From Stenopsyche tienmushanensis (taxonomy: Eukaryota; Arthropoda; Insecta; Trichoptera; Stenopsychidae): a stretch of 64,000 bases of DNA. Positions 12,284 through 23,966 of this stretch are shown here, piece by piece; the first letter of the stretch is position 1; each line of letters opens with the position of its first letter. The translations under genes and the position numbers were made by a program. Location of the stretch: contig WACJ01000410.1 in NCBI GenBank assembly GCA_008973525.1, positions 62,001 through 126,000 of the forward strand, written 5' to 3'. The notes beneath the pieces are model-generated. The model worked only from the letters and a program-made list of their open reading frames with translations. It was not told the origin of the DNA and did no database searches.

Positions 12284-14717
12284 TTTCAATTATAGAAAAG
12301 AAGCTTGTTCCTTTAACGAAATCAATTACCAAATTTGTACCAAAGTTCGTTTATGTGCAAAATACATGTTACCACATGTCTTAGACTTAACTTAATAAAT
12401 ATTTTGGGATAAATTATTCCGTTCTTACACATCTACTAAAATAATACTTGTGGCCATTTTTTCGCAAATTTATGATAAATCCTTATAATCTACACGTTTA
12501 TTATAACATATCAAAATGAAAAATATTAAACAATACCTTTTGAATTAATAAAATACCTTTGGAATATGATAACAATTGATTTCTTCAGGCGTGAATATTT
12601 TTTTAGCATATCCAATAAAACAAATTTTTGATAAACTAATTTAAATGGATCTTACATAAGAAGTGTTTAAAAATATTTTTTTTCTAAAAAATGAGCCATA
12701 GTTTGCATAAAATTGATTACCACGCCCATTACAAAAATTATTAGGGTATATAAAATCATTTTACCGTGGTTGTTTTTACTCCAAGTGTAAACGATTGCGT
12801 CCAGAGATGAGGCACAACTAACAACAATCAACGTTATTTGTTGTTTCAAAGCCGGTCTGATGACAATGTTTTAAAATCACATAACATCAGATATTTCCTA
12901 AGCAATCTTTAATGACTCGACCTCTACTTTTGGTTATGATTAAATTGGAAATCTATTGGTTTTTTGACCTTGTTAATGGCAAATTCGTTCAACTTTACTA
13001 TAAAAATGTGTCGATCTCAAATTTTCTTCAAGATCATGAAACCTGTTTATAACTACATATTTAACAGTTTTATATTATTAATTATAACGACATTTTAGTA
13101 ACCTCGGTTACTACAGAATGGCTGCCTTCAAAATTAAATAAATTTGATTAGATATTTGATAGATATAATACACAAAATGTAAAATTAACAGGTTATTTAA
13201 GGAGCTTTTACTAACAGATAACATTATCATCTATTCAAAGTCACCCGCATATCGAAGTGTACAGCTTTATAAGATTTCCTTAAATCTTTCTGGTCCAATG
13301 GATCTTATGTCTCGCCAATTAGAGATATCGATTATTCCAATTGGTTCTATGTCGAGTATAAATTAATATATTTATATATACCTTCGATTTTAATCGTTTT
13401 AGTGTTATTTCAAAATAAAATTACTATAATTTATATTTTTCTCTTATGTATCATTCAATTTCAATAAATGTATTCATTATCGGAAAGAAAAAAAATCTTT
13501 CTTTCTATTGTTCTTAATTAAACAAGATAACTCTTTCAAATTTTAAACGATATTTTTATAATTATTACTTCTGTGGCGGCAACGCGCCAGGTATCAGCAA
13601 GTACATCTATATTATTTTAAATAAATCATTCTATTCCACATTTCATCTGTGGTACTTCACCTCCGATACTCCACTGATAACATACTTCTTCCTAAATCAT
13701 CGTAATTAATTAGCTAAGATCTTTCGAATCCAAGAAGTTTTTCGTGCATCAATTGAATTATTACAATGGATCTAAGACTTAGGACTATGACTATGCATAA
13801 TATTATCAATTATTTACTCTATTGTACGATAATTTTAAAATTTCTTATAAAGATCTCATCGTTACAACTTCCAAGCTAGGATTGAGTCTTTGGAGCGTTG
13901 TTTCAAGTGTTTGGTAGAATATCATCATCATCACAGTGCAGCCACAAACAGTCCACTGCAGAACTATGGGGGTCTTCAATATTCATTCACAGGAAGGGGT
14001 ACATCCATTTCATCTGTAACATACATTCACTCGATATTGAAGGTAGCATTACCACCGAGTTTCATTTAAAGCGCTCACCCATCGGGTCTCCTGAATGAAC
14101 GTATTGACGAACGCTTTCGCGCTTGTGGAAAGTTTGTAAAGACTGAGTAGTTTTCTACTGAAGACAGTGGAAAACTACTCTAGACTACCTTTTTGATTCT
14201 ACTAGAAAGGGTTTTCCAGAGTTGAAAGAGTTCAGTCCTTCCTTTCCTCGCTAGGGCGTTGCCGGGCTAAGGTGAAAACATATGTGACGCTTAAATGCAT
14301 CTCGGATTCGCTCTTAGACCAACTGAAGGAGTCTCCCCGTCCTCTTACAACTTACCCGAGCGAATTCGAAGTAAAAAGTAAATAGTGTTTCTAAGAATTT
14401 ACCTTTTTAATAGGAAATTTACAAACATCTAGTAGTTTGTTAAGAAACAAATCAACCATGTTTGATTACATAATGAATCTTCGAATTGTTTGTTTTAAAA
14501 ATTCGTTTCTTTAATATGGTTTATACAATCAAAATTAAATATATTCATATAAACATTTCAGGTATATCATATGTGAAACTAGTAATCTGTCACTTGTTGC
14601 AAATTTTATACATTACTCTGTGGTCCTTTAGGCATAATTAATGAACTCGTGCATTTATAAATTATTTTAATGTGTTTCCTGTAGATAAACAGTGTAAATT
14701 GATCCGAAATCTTGTGT
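12284..14717. other. Spacer between genes A and B
   Basis: This holds the 5' untranslated region and promoter of gene A, whose exact start I cannot place, AT-rich filler, and the R3 repeat copy at 13921-14318. No coding frame is convincing. Confidence 0.6.
13921..14318 (+). repeat. Dispersed repeat R3, long copy
   Basis: Begins with an (ATC)n run and ends near GCATCTCGGATTCGCTC. It is an inverted match to 21271-21705; shared pieces include CATTCACAGGAAGGGG, TTGACGAACGCTTTCGCG, GAAAACTACTC and CTAGGGCGTTGCCGGG. It is GC-richer than its surroundings. Small open frames in either orientation carry no domain. The (GAT)n/(ATC)n end could be the tail of a retroelement. Confidence 0.7.
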
Positions 14718-17700
14718 TTAATCTATATCTAATTTTCGAAATGATCCCATAGTTCCTTGAAATTCGTTCATCCAGTCAGATTTTCCAGGCCTAAGCAATT
14801 CGTTTGATTTCAAATTTTCCGCTTCGATGAATCGCTGCCTCCATAGATCACTTTTGATTATATTCACAAATCGATCTGAAAAAAATGATTAAAAATAAAA
14901 TTATTCTAATTTAACTGCATCATTATCCGACGATAAATTTACCTGATATTTCAGCAGATTTAAATTCCGTTCCCCCATACTCCACTGGTAAATACTGAGA
15001 TGGTACAGCCTTCGTTAGTTCTTTTATATTTTTATGAAAATACATTCGATCACCGAGCTTTGGCGGCAAAACAGCTTTGATCATATTTACGATGTACATA
15101 GCCATGGATGGAAAATTAATGAAATGAATACCTTTCCATCGTATGGGGAAACATCTCTAACAATGAAAATTTGAAAAAATTGTTAATAAAACATAAATTT
15201 ATATTAATCTTATATGATTTCAATATAAATGTTTATCCGTATATAAATACAGTAAATTATTCATGCCATACAAATTTCGAAACATCGATCACCGCCCGCA
15301 CTAGCTATTGAGCTGGTGCGAAAGTAATTGCTGTTTTTTGTATTTGCATGAAAAAAACCAACATTTTCCCATCATCTGTTAACTGGCTTGTTGTATCCCA
15401 TCCCTATAAAAATCGTTTCGTTTCAGGATACACTTTTTATGTGACTTTTTAGCAGTCTTTTTAATCCGTTTTAAGAATGTGGTTGCTAGTCACACGTCAT
15501 TTAGATTTAAACCCAAGATGATTGAGTTACCAATCCGTCCTATTAACCACTTCCCTGACGTGGTCGAGTATACTCGTCCAAAAATATACGTTCAATTTTC
15601 GGCGTCGACAAGTTAACTAGTCTAATAAATTATTTATTTTATTGAAGATTAGCATGTCTCGTAACGTCCCCAAAAGGGTTTCTATATATAGATCTGTTGT
15701 ATCATGGGTTTTTTCTCAGTGGTGTAGTGCTAAATATAAAAGTCTAGGAGCGCTGAAGTTATAATATTTTAATACCCCCTCCCCTACCCGAAGTGTAAGA
15801 AAGGGGGTTATTAGTATATAGGTATAAAAATTTAGAATGTGTTGACTAGTTTTTTTTAGTTATAAGTTTTAATTTCGATGCAAGTTATATACATGCCACA
15901 GGCGCTTCATACCCTCGATACGGCTCTGCAATTGACAGAAATAGACTAAAATCTTGTAAAGAAAATAATATTTTAACAAACCGAAATGTGAAAATCAGTG
16001 GGTTCCGAAAAAATGAGCCTGATTAATAAACTATATAATTTATTACCAACACATGTCAGAGCTGGATGTACTGGAATCGTTAAAAAAATAATTCTGCGTC
16101 ACAAATTTGATACTTCCACTGATTGTAAAAATATGGGACTTGTTTATATGTAATACTATTTAGATATAGAAGTAAGATTTTGGTTTTTGAAAAAAAAACA
16201 TTTAATTTTTTAATTTTTTTAAATTAAAAAAAATACACTTTGAGTGCTCCTGGCAAGGTGAAACTTGTTTTTAAGTATTAGTTAAAGATAATAAATAGAA
16301 AAAACGAAAAAAAAAAATATCGAAAATAATGCGTCAGGGAAGTGGTTAATAGAGGGGTTTCCTACAGGTATACATTCGGGACTACCTACAGAAAAATATA
16401 TTAAAATTCAAAAGATGACTTGCTAGCAAGGATTGTTATTTTTTCTTTTCATCCATATTATGATATAAAACTATAAACTTTCTATTGTGATATTGAACAT
16501 ATATTTGTTAAATAATATTAATGTATAATGCCCATTATTACCAATTTCCAATTCCAAATTTATTTGATAATTCTTGGTTTCAGAAATAGACTTTACAAGA
16601 ATAATATTTTTGAAACATTTACCTGCAGTACTTGAAATGTACGAATTATTATAACTGGTGATGTATTTTTGAGAATATATGCTGCTTTCAAATGTGTTGT
16701 ATCCAAAATTACTATATATCCATTAGACATATCATAACGCATGTTCATTTCATGAATATAAATAATGTTCTTCCAAACATTCAAGAAGTTGTATGTAGTC
16801 ATATCAGCATCCATAGCCCTGCATTTGTAAAAAAAAATACATGTTTTAATACTCTTTTCAACATTTTTTATAAGCGTCTGTGTATAAATGTAAATTAAGA
16901 TATCTTTTTTAGTCCTTTAAGAAAAATGATGAGATATATAAGCGCGTAAAAATCCTGCTCAAATTGCATCAGGGTTAAACCTAAATTTAAAAATAGATAG
17001 TAAAGATGGAAATGATTTTGTTAAAAAAATTATTCCAAAAGCAAAATGAACACCCCAGACTTGTTGAACTTTTTCTAAATAAAAATCTTGCCAATAAAAT
17101 AATCATGAATTAAATTAAAAAATATTATTTTAGTTATAAGTAAGTAATCAAAAATAAAAGTAAATTTGCTAAAAAGTAATAATAAAACGATCTCGCTTAA
17201 TAGTAATTAGTAAACATTAAAAAATAACCTAACCAAGCTAATCTTGTTTTATGTGCTAGTTCTATGTTCATTTAGCATGAATTCGCATAACATGGCACAT
17301 TTTTAACGACATTGTTACACAGGAGACACCAGTATACGCGGCCTCGGAATGTTTCGCGTAAAAAAAACCTACATTATAACAAGAAACATTTTTTTCTTTA
17401 GTATTTCAATCAATTTATTTAATATAGGATTCGTCAAATTTGTTTGAGTCAACTCGCCGTTTATTTGAGATGGCGACTGTTGTGATTAAAGAAAAACTTA
17501 ATCTGTCATATTCAGGTGTCGAATATGAATATTATTATAATTAATATTTAATTGCCATATGATTCAAATAAGTATTTTTTAGAGCTGATCAATTATAATT
17601 ATTTTCGAATGGATACACACGACACCACACGTCAAAGTAACATTTTGTATGTATTCGAAAAACACAAACAACTCTTTCTCTATAATTGTTTATAAATAGA

Positions 17701-20089
17701 ATCCCACATATGTAAAAAGTATATATTTTGTAATTCATATAAAATTAGCAATGCTAATTCTGAGATAAGATACATTTCATTTTGGAATTAATTAACATAA
17801 TTATACTGCAATAAAAAATCCTAATAACAACAGCATACCTCTTTAAAGTGATTGACTTTAAAGAGGCAAAATATTGACTTTTAGTTAAAATATCATGTTG
17901 TGCATATTATTTTACAGCATACCACAAAACAAATCTTGATCAAATATTGATCAAAATAGATCTTCTTTTAATGTTCTCTGTGAATAATCCCACAAATATA
18001 TCCTATTCAAGTATAGGTATTTTTTTTAAATATTCGCAGACCCCCAGGGGTCCACGAACTCCACTTTAGGAACCGCTGCCCTATACTATTTGTGTTATTC
18101 GTTTTTAAATAAGGTAGTTTCTCTGCAGCACGCTGTACTAACAAGTAATAATACTGACTTTGAATTCATGGCCATAACTATGATAATACGCGGTCATGGC
18201 CTTTAACAAATGAACACCGCCATATCCTGAACAATATAAATATTCCCGTTTAATTGAATCCCGCCATATTTGCGACAAAATATAGTTATTTCTGGGCCTT
18301 TGGCACAGTGCTCTTAAAAATATATATTTAAACATTTATCAATAGAATTCAAATACATTCACAAGGAATCGATTTTACCAAATATTTTGGATTCAAAATA
18401 AAACCCACCCGGAAATCAGTTTTTGCAAACTCTTTATAAAAAATAAATTTTACTAATATTTTATGAAGGATCAATAAAGATAGCAGTGTGTATATATGTT
18501 CATTTCCATTTCAAGCCCATAATATTTCAGTAATTTGATTTGATTATTATTTTTTGTTATCATAATTGTTCATATGCAATTTATCATTTCTAAAAATTTA
18601 AATCAAATTGAATAAAACCATTTTCTTTCTCACAAAACACTTGGTCGTTTGCTAAAGGTTAAACAGGAATCCATAATTTTGCGGCAATAAAAATGTAAGC
18701 AAAATAACAAAAATAGTGAATGCCTTTAAGGAATTATTCTGACGTTAAATTTTTGCATATTTGTTTTCTTATCGACTGTTTTTTTCATCAAAAAATATTT
18801 AAAAACACAGACAAATGTTAATTTAAGACTATTAAAAGTTAAGTAGTATATTGGAAATGTATGTATGCATTATTATTTTTGTGTTTCCACAATTACGTTT
18901 AGTTCTTGTTTAACTTTTGAATTTGACTTTTAAAAAGTAGGATTAAACATATAATCATTATAACGTATTTAAGAAACATAATTATTATAATTGGAAACTA
19001 TGAAACGGGCGTTAGGGCTAGGTTTGTGTTCAGCTGCGACTGAGTAAGGTATTTTTGTTCATAACATTTCGTAAATTTATGTCGTGTTTGTACACAATTT
19101 TTATTTTATTTTTTTCCAAAACTAGATGGAAACAAAACGCGTTTTACATCTACTTTTCTTGTAGGAGTTCAAATTGAATCATAGCGCAACTCAAGCTTCA
19201 AGAAACATTAATCACGCATTCGGGAATAGATCCACTAATGAAAAATAAGTGATTCCCTTCCTGCAACCATTCGAAACCATAACAACATAACAGGCCTGCG
19301 TTGGTGGGAACTTTTATGAAAAAATTTTGGAGCCCAAAGGGTTAACTCTAAAAATAATGATTTTCTTAAAAAAAGGCACGTATGATTCGCAAATCGAAAA
19401 GTCATATTTCGATTGAATATAATAATTAATGTGATAAATAGTACTTTTCGTTTAATTAATGTTTACTCAACTCAACGTTTTATAGTTTACAATCTAATAG
19501 AAATTTTCGTATTTATGAATCTATTCATAATCAAATAATGTTTTCATGAACAACAAATTGATGACTTAAAAATGATATATGTATACGTAACAATATTTAA
19601 AGGTCTATATTGAACTTACCTTACAAGCAAGATTCTATATCGCTCTGGAGTTAGTTTGGGCATTATAAAGAATTGTGTGAATTCCATAGATTCCACCATG
19701 GGCTTAGAAAGTGGATCCCTGTTTGCAAAAAGTTCGGGTAATACATTCCTTACTGAGAAAAAATCGTCGAGATATTTTTTGGCAACTTCAATTCTAAATT
19801 TTGAATTTGCAAATATTCCTCTTATCTCCTCTGGTGCTGTTTTAAAAATAACAAATCCCACTTTAAAAGCAATATTGATTTTTAAATCCAATTTTATGTT
19901 CAACTAATCGAAAGTATATTTACATAAGGCATTTTTGGGTAAATGCGGTTGTTTATTGTACCAATCCCTAAGATGAATTTCTCCCTCTTTCACCATTTTT
20001 TCCGTCACATTATTTTCACTCCACCAATGCACACAATCAGCATCAGATACATTGTATAACAGTTTTTGAATTTCCTGCTCCGTTGTCAT
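14718..20089 (-). CDS. Gene B: divergent CRAL-TRIO lipid-binding protein
   Basis: Alpha-tocopherol-transfer-like protein of 316 residues in five coding exons: 19924-20089, 19620-19836, 16623-16818, 14943-15156, 14718-14875 (166, 217, 196, 214, 158 nt). Phases match the other members. The exon-1 donor is T|GTAAAT rather than the G|GT seen in A, C and D. QPHLP, LTPERYR and LPVEYGG are present and the end is FRKLDID. Differences: exon 3 has one extra codon and an unusual acidic/aromatic make-up (NIIYIHEMNMRYDM). The basic patch is weakened to PPKLGDR where relatives have KKKIxDR. The C-terminal exon is one codon short and lacks the DESKR block. A short 5'UTR intron is likely (acceptor at 20097, donor at 20151). 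Introns 2 and 3 are 2.8 and 1.5 kb and carry transposon remnants. Confidence 0.83.
15309..15450 (+). mobile_element. mariner terminal fragment
   Basis: GGTGCGAAAGTAATTGC preceded by GAGCT matches the style of mariner terminal inverted repeats (GGTGCAAAAGTAATTGCGG type). About 100 nt of degenerate internal sequence follow. No second end or transposase frame was found before the piggyBac-like element at 15543. It lies in intron 3 of gene B. Confidence 0.45.
15543..16349 (+). mobile_element. piggyBac-like nonautonomous element, TTAA-flanked
   Basis: Perfect terminal inversion: TTAACCACTTCCCTGACG at the left edge and its exact complement CGTCAGGGAAGTGGTTAA at the right edge. TTAA is the piggyBac target duplication, so the element proper is 15547-16345 (799 bp) with a 14-bp terminal repeat beginning CCACTTCC. 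I see no intact transposase inside. It sits in intron 3 of gene B, away from both splice sites. Confidence 0.8.
18030..18090 (-). mobile_element. hAT-like terminal fragment
   Basis: CGCAGACCCCCAGGGGTCC ... AGGAACCGCTGCCC reads on the complement as GCAGCGGTTCCTAAAG followed by GGACCCCTGGGGGTC, the familiar end of hAT-derived elements. It resembles 2001-2050 and 55340-55386. It lies in intron 2 of gene B. Confidence 0.4.
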
Positions 20090-20096
20090 TTTTAAT

Positions 20097-20151
20097 CTGA
20101 GAAAATGTTATTAGATCACTTAATAAAAAAACGTCAATTTTTAAAACTTAC
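20097..20151 (-). other. Predicted 5'UTR intron of gene B
   Basis: On the complement, ACA|GTAAGT (donor at 20151-20150) precedes TTTCTCAG|ATTAAAAATG (acceptor at 20098-20097), leaving 7 nt of leader before the start codon at 20089. At 55 nt it is short for an insect intron but has consensus ends. It is inferred only from motifs. Confidence 0.4.
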
Positions 20152-21270
20152 TGTTTATATTTTCTAACAATATTCTTAAGGTACTAATAAATTATTGACG
20201 ATGCACTTAATAAAAAAAATAACCGTTTAAAATTTTACTTTTAATGAAAGACGATACTATCTTGTAGTTTGATAACACGTAGTTTTCGAAAAATATATTA
20301 TATTATTCGGCAAAATCTAGCCAGCGATAACTCTAACTACATTAGATCAATGACGATGTTTACAGGCTACTAACAAGAATTGTTGGCAACACACTAATCA
20401 ATTATATCGCAGGAAAATCTCATATTGCATTATTGCCAGCATATTCAGACCGGTTTTTTATATTGTTTAAAGTACCTACCAATGTTCCAATACGTGATTT
20501 TTTCGATATACGTTTCCACAGTTTATGGAGTTGAAGGTAAACCTCTCCGTTAGTAATATACTCTAAATGAAAATTTTGTAATTTAGCATAAATTTTGTAT
20601 ATGCACAAATTATTCTCAATTTTAACACAAACAACATTTTTATACCTCTATAGATACATTTTAAGTACTATTTTTAAATTTAATAGTCGATTTAACTTGC
20701 TCTATTGCAGACTCACTTTAAAGAAATATAATAGTCTTTAATACCCAATTTTTATTGTGATATTAACCCTTTGCACACCAGATCATTTTTCTAGGAACCA
20801 GCAACTCGAGACGTTTCGCAGCATTTTTGGTAAGTTTCTTACCACTAACTTAAAATCTTTATACACACAAATTAATGTCTAAAATTTTATGTTTTAACAT
20901 TTTATATCTTACATCTTTATGAATATAATTTCTTAACTATTAGTCTCTCTAATTTTGCTGTGTGTGATATTTTTCAACACAATTGCCAAGATATATGCCC
21001 GGCTTGTCGGGGCAAGTATTATAATAATACATGGTTTGATGTCTTTTCCAGTTTTGATTCTTTGAGAACGCATTTTGCAATATTTCCTTACTCATGTTGG
21101 ATTATTAAGCAGCTTTCCATTCAAGCGGATGTCTTCGGTCGAGTTCTCTTCTCTTGAGTTGCTGGCGACAATCTTCAGTCAGTTAGTGGACTAAAGATTT
21201 CACATACCCCAAGTGATTAAGCGGTTGTTCTCTTCTCTGTTGTTTAGTCATTTTATATAGCATATTGGTG

Positions 21271-21705
21271 TAGGAGCGAATCCGAGATGCACTTAAGCGT
21301 CACGTCTGTCTTCACCCTACCCCGGCAACGCCCTAGCGAGGAAAGGGGGGACTGGACTCCTTGTACTCCAGAAAGCCCTTTCCAGTAGAGTCAAAAAGGT
21401 CGTCTAGAGTAGTTTTCCACCATCTCCCTATGAAAACTACTCAGTCTTTACAAACCTCCCAAACTCCTTATCGAGACGTTCGCGAAAGCGTTCGTCAATA
21501 CGTTCACTCAGGATACCCGTTGGGTGAGCGTTCGAAATAAAACTCGGTGGTAATGCTACCTTCAATATCGAGCGAATGAGGAGGTGAATGTATGACACAG
21601 ACGAAATGGATGTTACCCCTTCCTGTGAATGGATATTGAAGAGGCCCATAGTTCTGTAGTGGACTGTCAGTGGCTGCACTATGATGATGATGATGATGAT
21701 ATAGC
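21271..21705 (-). repeat. Dispersed repeat R3, inverted long copy with (GAT)n tail
   Basis: Reverse-orientation match to 13921-14318, ending in a run of seven GAT/ATG triplets at about 21680-21700. The shared blocks run through the whole length. The His-rich stretch that appears in one translated frame is only the (ATC)n run. Confidence 0.72.
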
Positions 21706-22353
21706 ATATACGAATTTATTAAGCAAATTTATAAAGCCCAGAAAAAAACAGTTTATGCCACCATTTCAGAGATTTTCTTAAAAAAAACAGAACCTTGAAA
21801 CATACTGATCTGTATGATCGACACCGCCCATATGTTTTATATGATTTATTACTGCATTGCTGCTAATGTCGATTTCTTGCTGATTTTTTTTTATTTGTCC
21901 TGATAAATGCTTCCTATTTGTCAAGATAGTTCTTATCTGGCATCTCTATTACTCTATTTTTTCACATTCTTACACCTCTTATTTCGTAACTATCATCAGC
22001 ACTGCTTTTATTCTCTGAAGCAAAGCAGTGTTGATGTCAAGCTCTCTGTATATAGATGTAATTTCTTCGTTAAGAGACATTTTTACCTTGTAAGGCCAAA
22101 AAATGATCGATTTTTTAACATTTTTTTATACGAAAACTATTAAATATAGAATGTTGATATTTAGTGTGTTGACTAGGCGAGTTTTATTATAATATAAACA
22201 TATTTTTTAAAGTTTGATAAAGCATGGTAGTTGGAGTGGGAGGAGCCACGTATGTCAATAGGCGAGCGATGATATTCTTCACCATGGAAATTCTAAGTCC
22301 TTAACAGATTATTTGCAGCAAAAAATTTTAGCAGATTTTTACTTTGTATAATA

Positions 22354-23922
22354 TTGTGCATATCTGTGCATTATCTCAATATTATAAATAATATTGAGAT
22401 AACCCCTCTGACATTGGGCGAGTTTGAGGCCTGTTTACGGGGTCTTCGGGGAGGGAGGGCCGCGGGGGTGGACGGTATCCCGGCGGAGTTCTTGAAATGG
22501 GGTGGACGCCCTCTGCTTATGAGGTTATATGGCCTCGTTCTGACAATATGGCAGACCGAGGTCATGCCTTCTGAGTGGAGGACGGCCGTAATATGCCCAA
22601 TACATAAGAAAGGGAATGTGCTGCTGTGCTCCAACTACAGGGGCATATCCCTTTTAAACATAGCATATAAATTATTTACAAGAGCTCTCATCGGGCGGCT
22701 GTCTCCCATCGTGGAGGAACTTCTCGGAGAATACCAGTGTGGCTTCAGACCCGGCAGGTCTACTGTGGACCAATTATTTTCGGTTAAATTATTCTCACAA
22801 AAAATGTGGGAATACGGTGTCGATCTCCACCACGTTTTTGTAGATTTCTGCAGGGCTTACGACAGCATCAATCGGGAAAAGCTTTGGAGGACCATGTTGG
22901 AGATGGGAATCCCGAGTAAGCTGGTGAGGCTGTCGAGGATGTGCGTGACCGGATCGGTCAGTGTGGTACGTGCCAACGGTGCCCTGTCGGAGCCCTTCGA
23001 GGTGACGACGGGAGTTAGACAGGGGGATGCCCTCTCCCCGATCCTCTTTAATATTGCGTTGGAAGCAATCATGAGGGAGGCTGGCAGATTGGGACACGCA
23101 CATCCATGGAACGAAGATTTAATGTATCTTGCCTTTGCGGACGACATCGACGTTGTGGCGAAATCGAGATCGGAAGCTTTGGCGGCGCTTACGTCTGTCG
23201 ACGGGGCTGCTGCTACCTTCGGTATGACTATAAATTATGAAAAGACTAAGCTAATGACGGTTTCGAGAGTGAATACTGGAGGTTGTACCTCCGTGAGTGT
23301 CAATAACAATAATATTGAAAGGGTCCAGGATTTCAAGTATCTAGGATCCATCATCACGGAGAAGAACTTGATGTGCAACGAAATAACCTCCAGGATTCAA
23401 TACGGAAATCGGTGCTACCATGGCCTGAAGAAAATTTTAGGAAACAAATCACTATCGGCTAAAACTAAAATTAAAATATATAAAACATTGATTAGGCCGG
23501 TAGTGGTTTACGGGGGTGAAGCATGGACCATGACCGCGCGGGATGCGATGCGCCTCGAGAGGTTCGAGAGAAAAGTTTTGAGAAAAATTTTCGGACCTCT
23601 CCGGGATGCGACTTCGGGTTTCGAAACTATGAGGTCCAATCGCGAGGTCATGGTCATGTACGGCGAGGCGTCAATAACTAGCTTCGTCCGAACCCGCCGT
23701 CTCCATTGGGCAGGTCATGTGGCGCGGATGCCGATACACCGAGTTCCCCGAGCCGTCTTAGATTTTCAGCCGAGTGGCAGTAGACCCGTCGGAAGACCTC
23801 GACTTCGCTGGGCGGATCAGGTAAAAAAAGACGCCGCTCGTCTGGGCCTGGGCAATTGGAGGGAGGAGGCCCAGGACAGACGAAAATGGCGGCAAGCGTT
23901 GTCGGTGGCCGGGGCTCTCTGA
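22354..23922 (+). CDS. Reverse transcriptase of truncated RTE element
   Basis: Open frame of 522 codons with no internal stop, unlike every other transposon in the window, so the insertion is young. The first dozen residues come from the target site and 5' junction; family sequence starts near IEITPLTLGEF. Reverse-transcriptase landmarks in order: GVDGIPAEFLKWGG, WRTAVICPIHKKGN, GFRPGRST near residue 131, RQGDALSPILFN near 221, the catalytic FADDIDV near 261, then KYLGSII, KIYKTLIRPVVVYG and a thumb/C-terminal region with LHWAGHVARM. The apurinic endonuclease domain that should precede it is missing, so the element cannot move alone. GC content and codon use are far higher than in the flanks, which fits a recent arrival. 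Confidence 0.9.
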   Translation: MCISVHYLNIINNIEITPLTLGEFEACLRGLRGGRAAGVDGIPAEFLKWGGRPLLMRLYGLVLTIWQTEVMPSEWRTAVICPIHKKGNVLLCSNYRGISLLNIAYKLFTRALIGRLSPIVEELLGEYQCGFRPGRSTVDQLFSVKLFSQKMWEYGVDLHHVFVDFCRAYDSINREKLWRTMLEMGIPSKLVRLSRMCVTGSVSVVRANGALSEPFEVTTGVRQGDALSPILFNIALEAIMREAGRLGHAHPWNEDLMYLAFADDIDVVAKSRSEALAALTSVDGAAATFGMTINYEKTKLMTVSRVNTGGCTSVSVNNNNIERVQDFKYLGSIITEKNLMCNEITSRIQYGNRCYHGLKKILGNKSLSAKTKIKIYKTLIRPVVVYGGEAWTMTARDAMRLERFERKVLRKIFGPLRDATSGFETMRSNREVMVMYGEASITSFVRTRRLHWAGHVARMPIHRVPRAVLDFQPSGSRPVGRPRLRWADQVKKDAARLGLGNWREEAQDRRKWRQALSVAGAL

Positions 23923-23966
23923 TAGGGCTATAGGCGCCACCGAAAGTAAGTAAGTAAGTAAGTAAG
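22362..23966 (+). mobile_element. RTE-clade non-LTR retrotransposon, 5'-truncated
   Basis: About 1.6 kb bounded by an exact 14-bp target-site duplication, TATAATATTGTGCA, at 22348-22361 and 23967-23980; it extends to 18 bp with one mismatch. The 3' end is a short tandem repeat tail (TAAG)n at about 23945-23966, as expected for RTE-type elements. The 5' truncation removed the endonuclease. The first 40 nt contain a hairpin (22372-22384 with 22390-22402), perhaps a twin-priming scar. The empty site is visible in the R1 copy near 10130-10160. Confidence 0.87.

Noticed and set aside
18138..18335. 65-codon minus-strand frame in intron 2 of gene B (ALCQRPRNNYILSQIW..)
   Set aside because: It looked like a possible extra exon, but the flanking exons already join in phase and no CRAL-TRIO motif is present.
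19340..20773. AAAGGGTTAA near 19338 and TTAACCCTTT near 20764 as ends of one piggyBac element
   Set aside because: The interval would enclose exons 1 and 2 of gene B, and the match is limited to a common 10-mer.
21504..21707. Short frame with a run of six histidines
   Set aside because: The run is a translation of the (ATC)n/(GAT)n microsatellite at the end of repeat R3; the other R3 copies do not keep the frame.
22795..23103. Several minus-strand frames across 22371-23986
   Set aside because: They are shadows of the GC-rich reverse-transcriptase gene on the plus strand.
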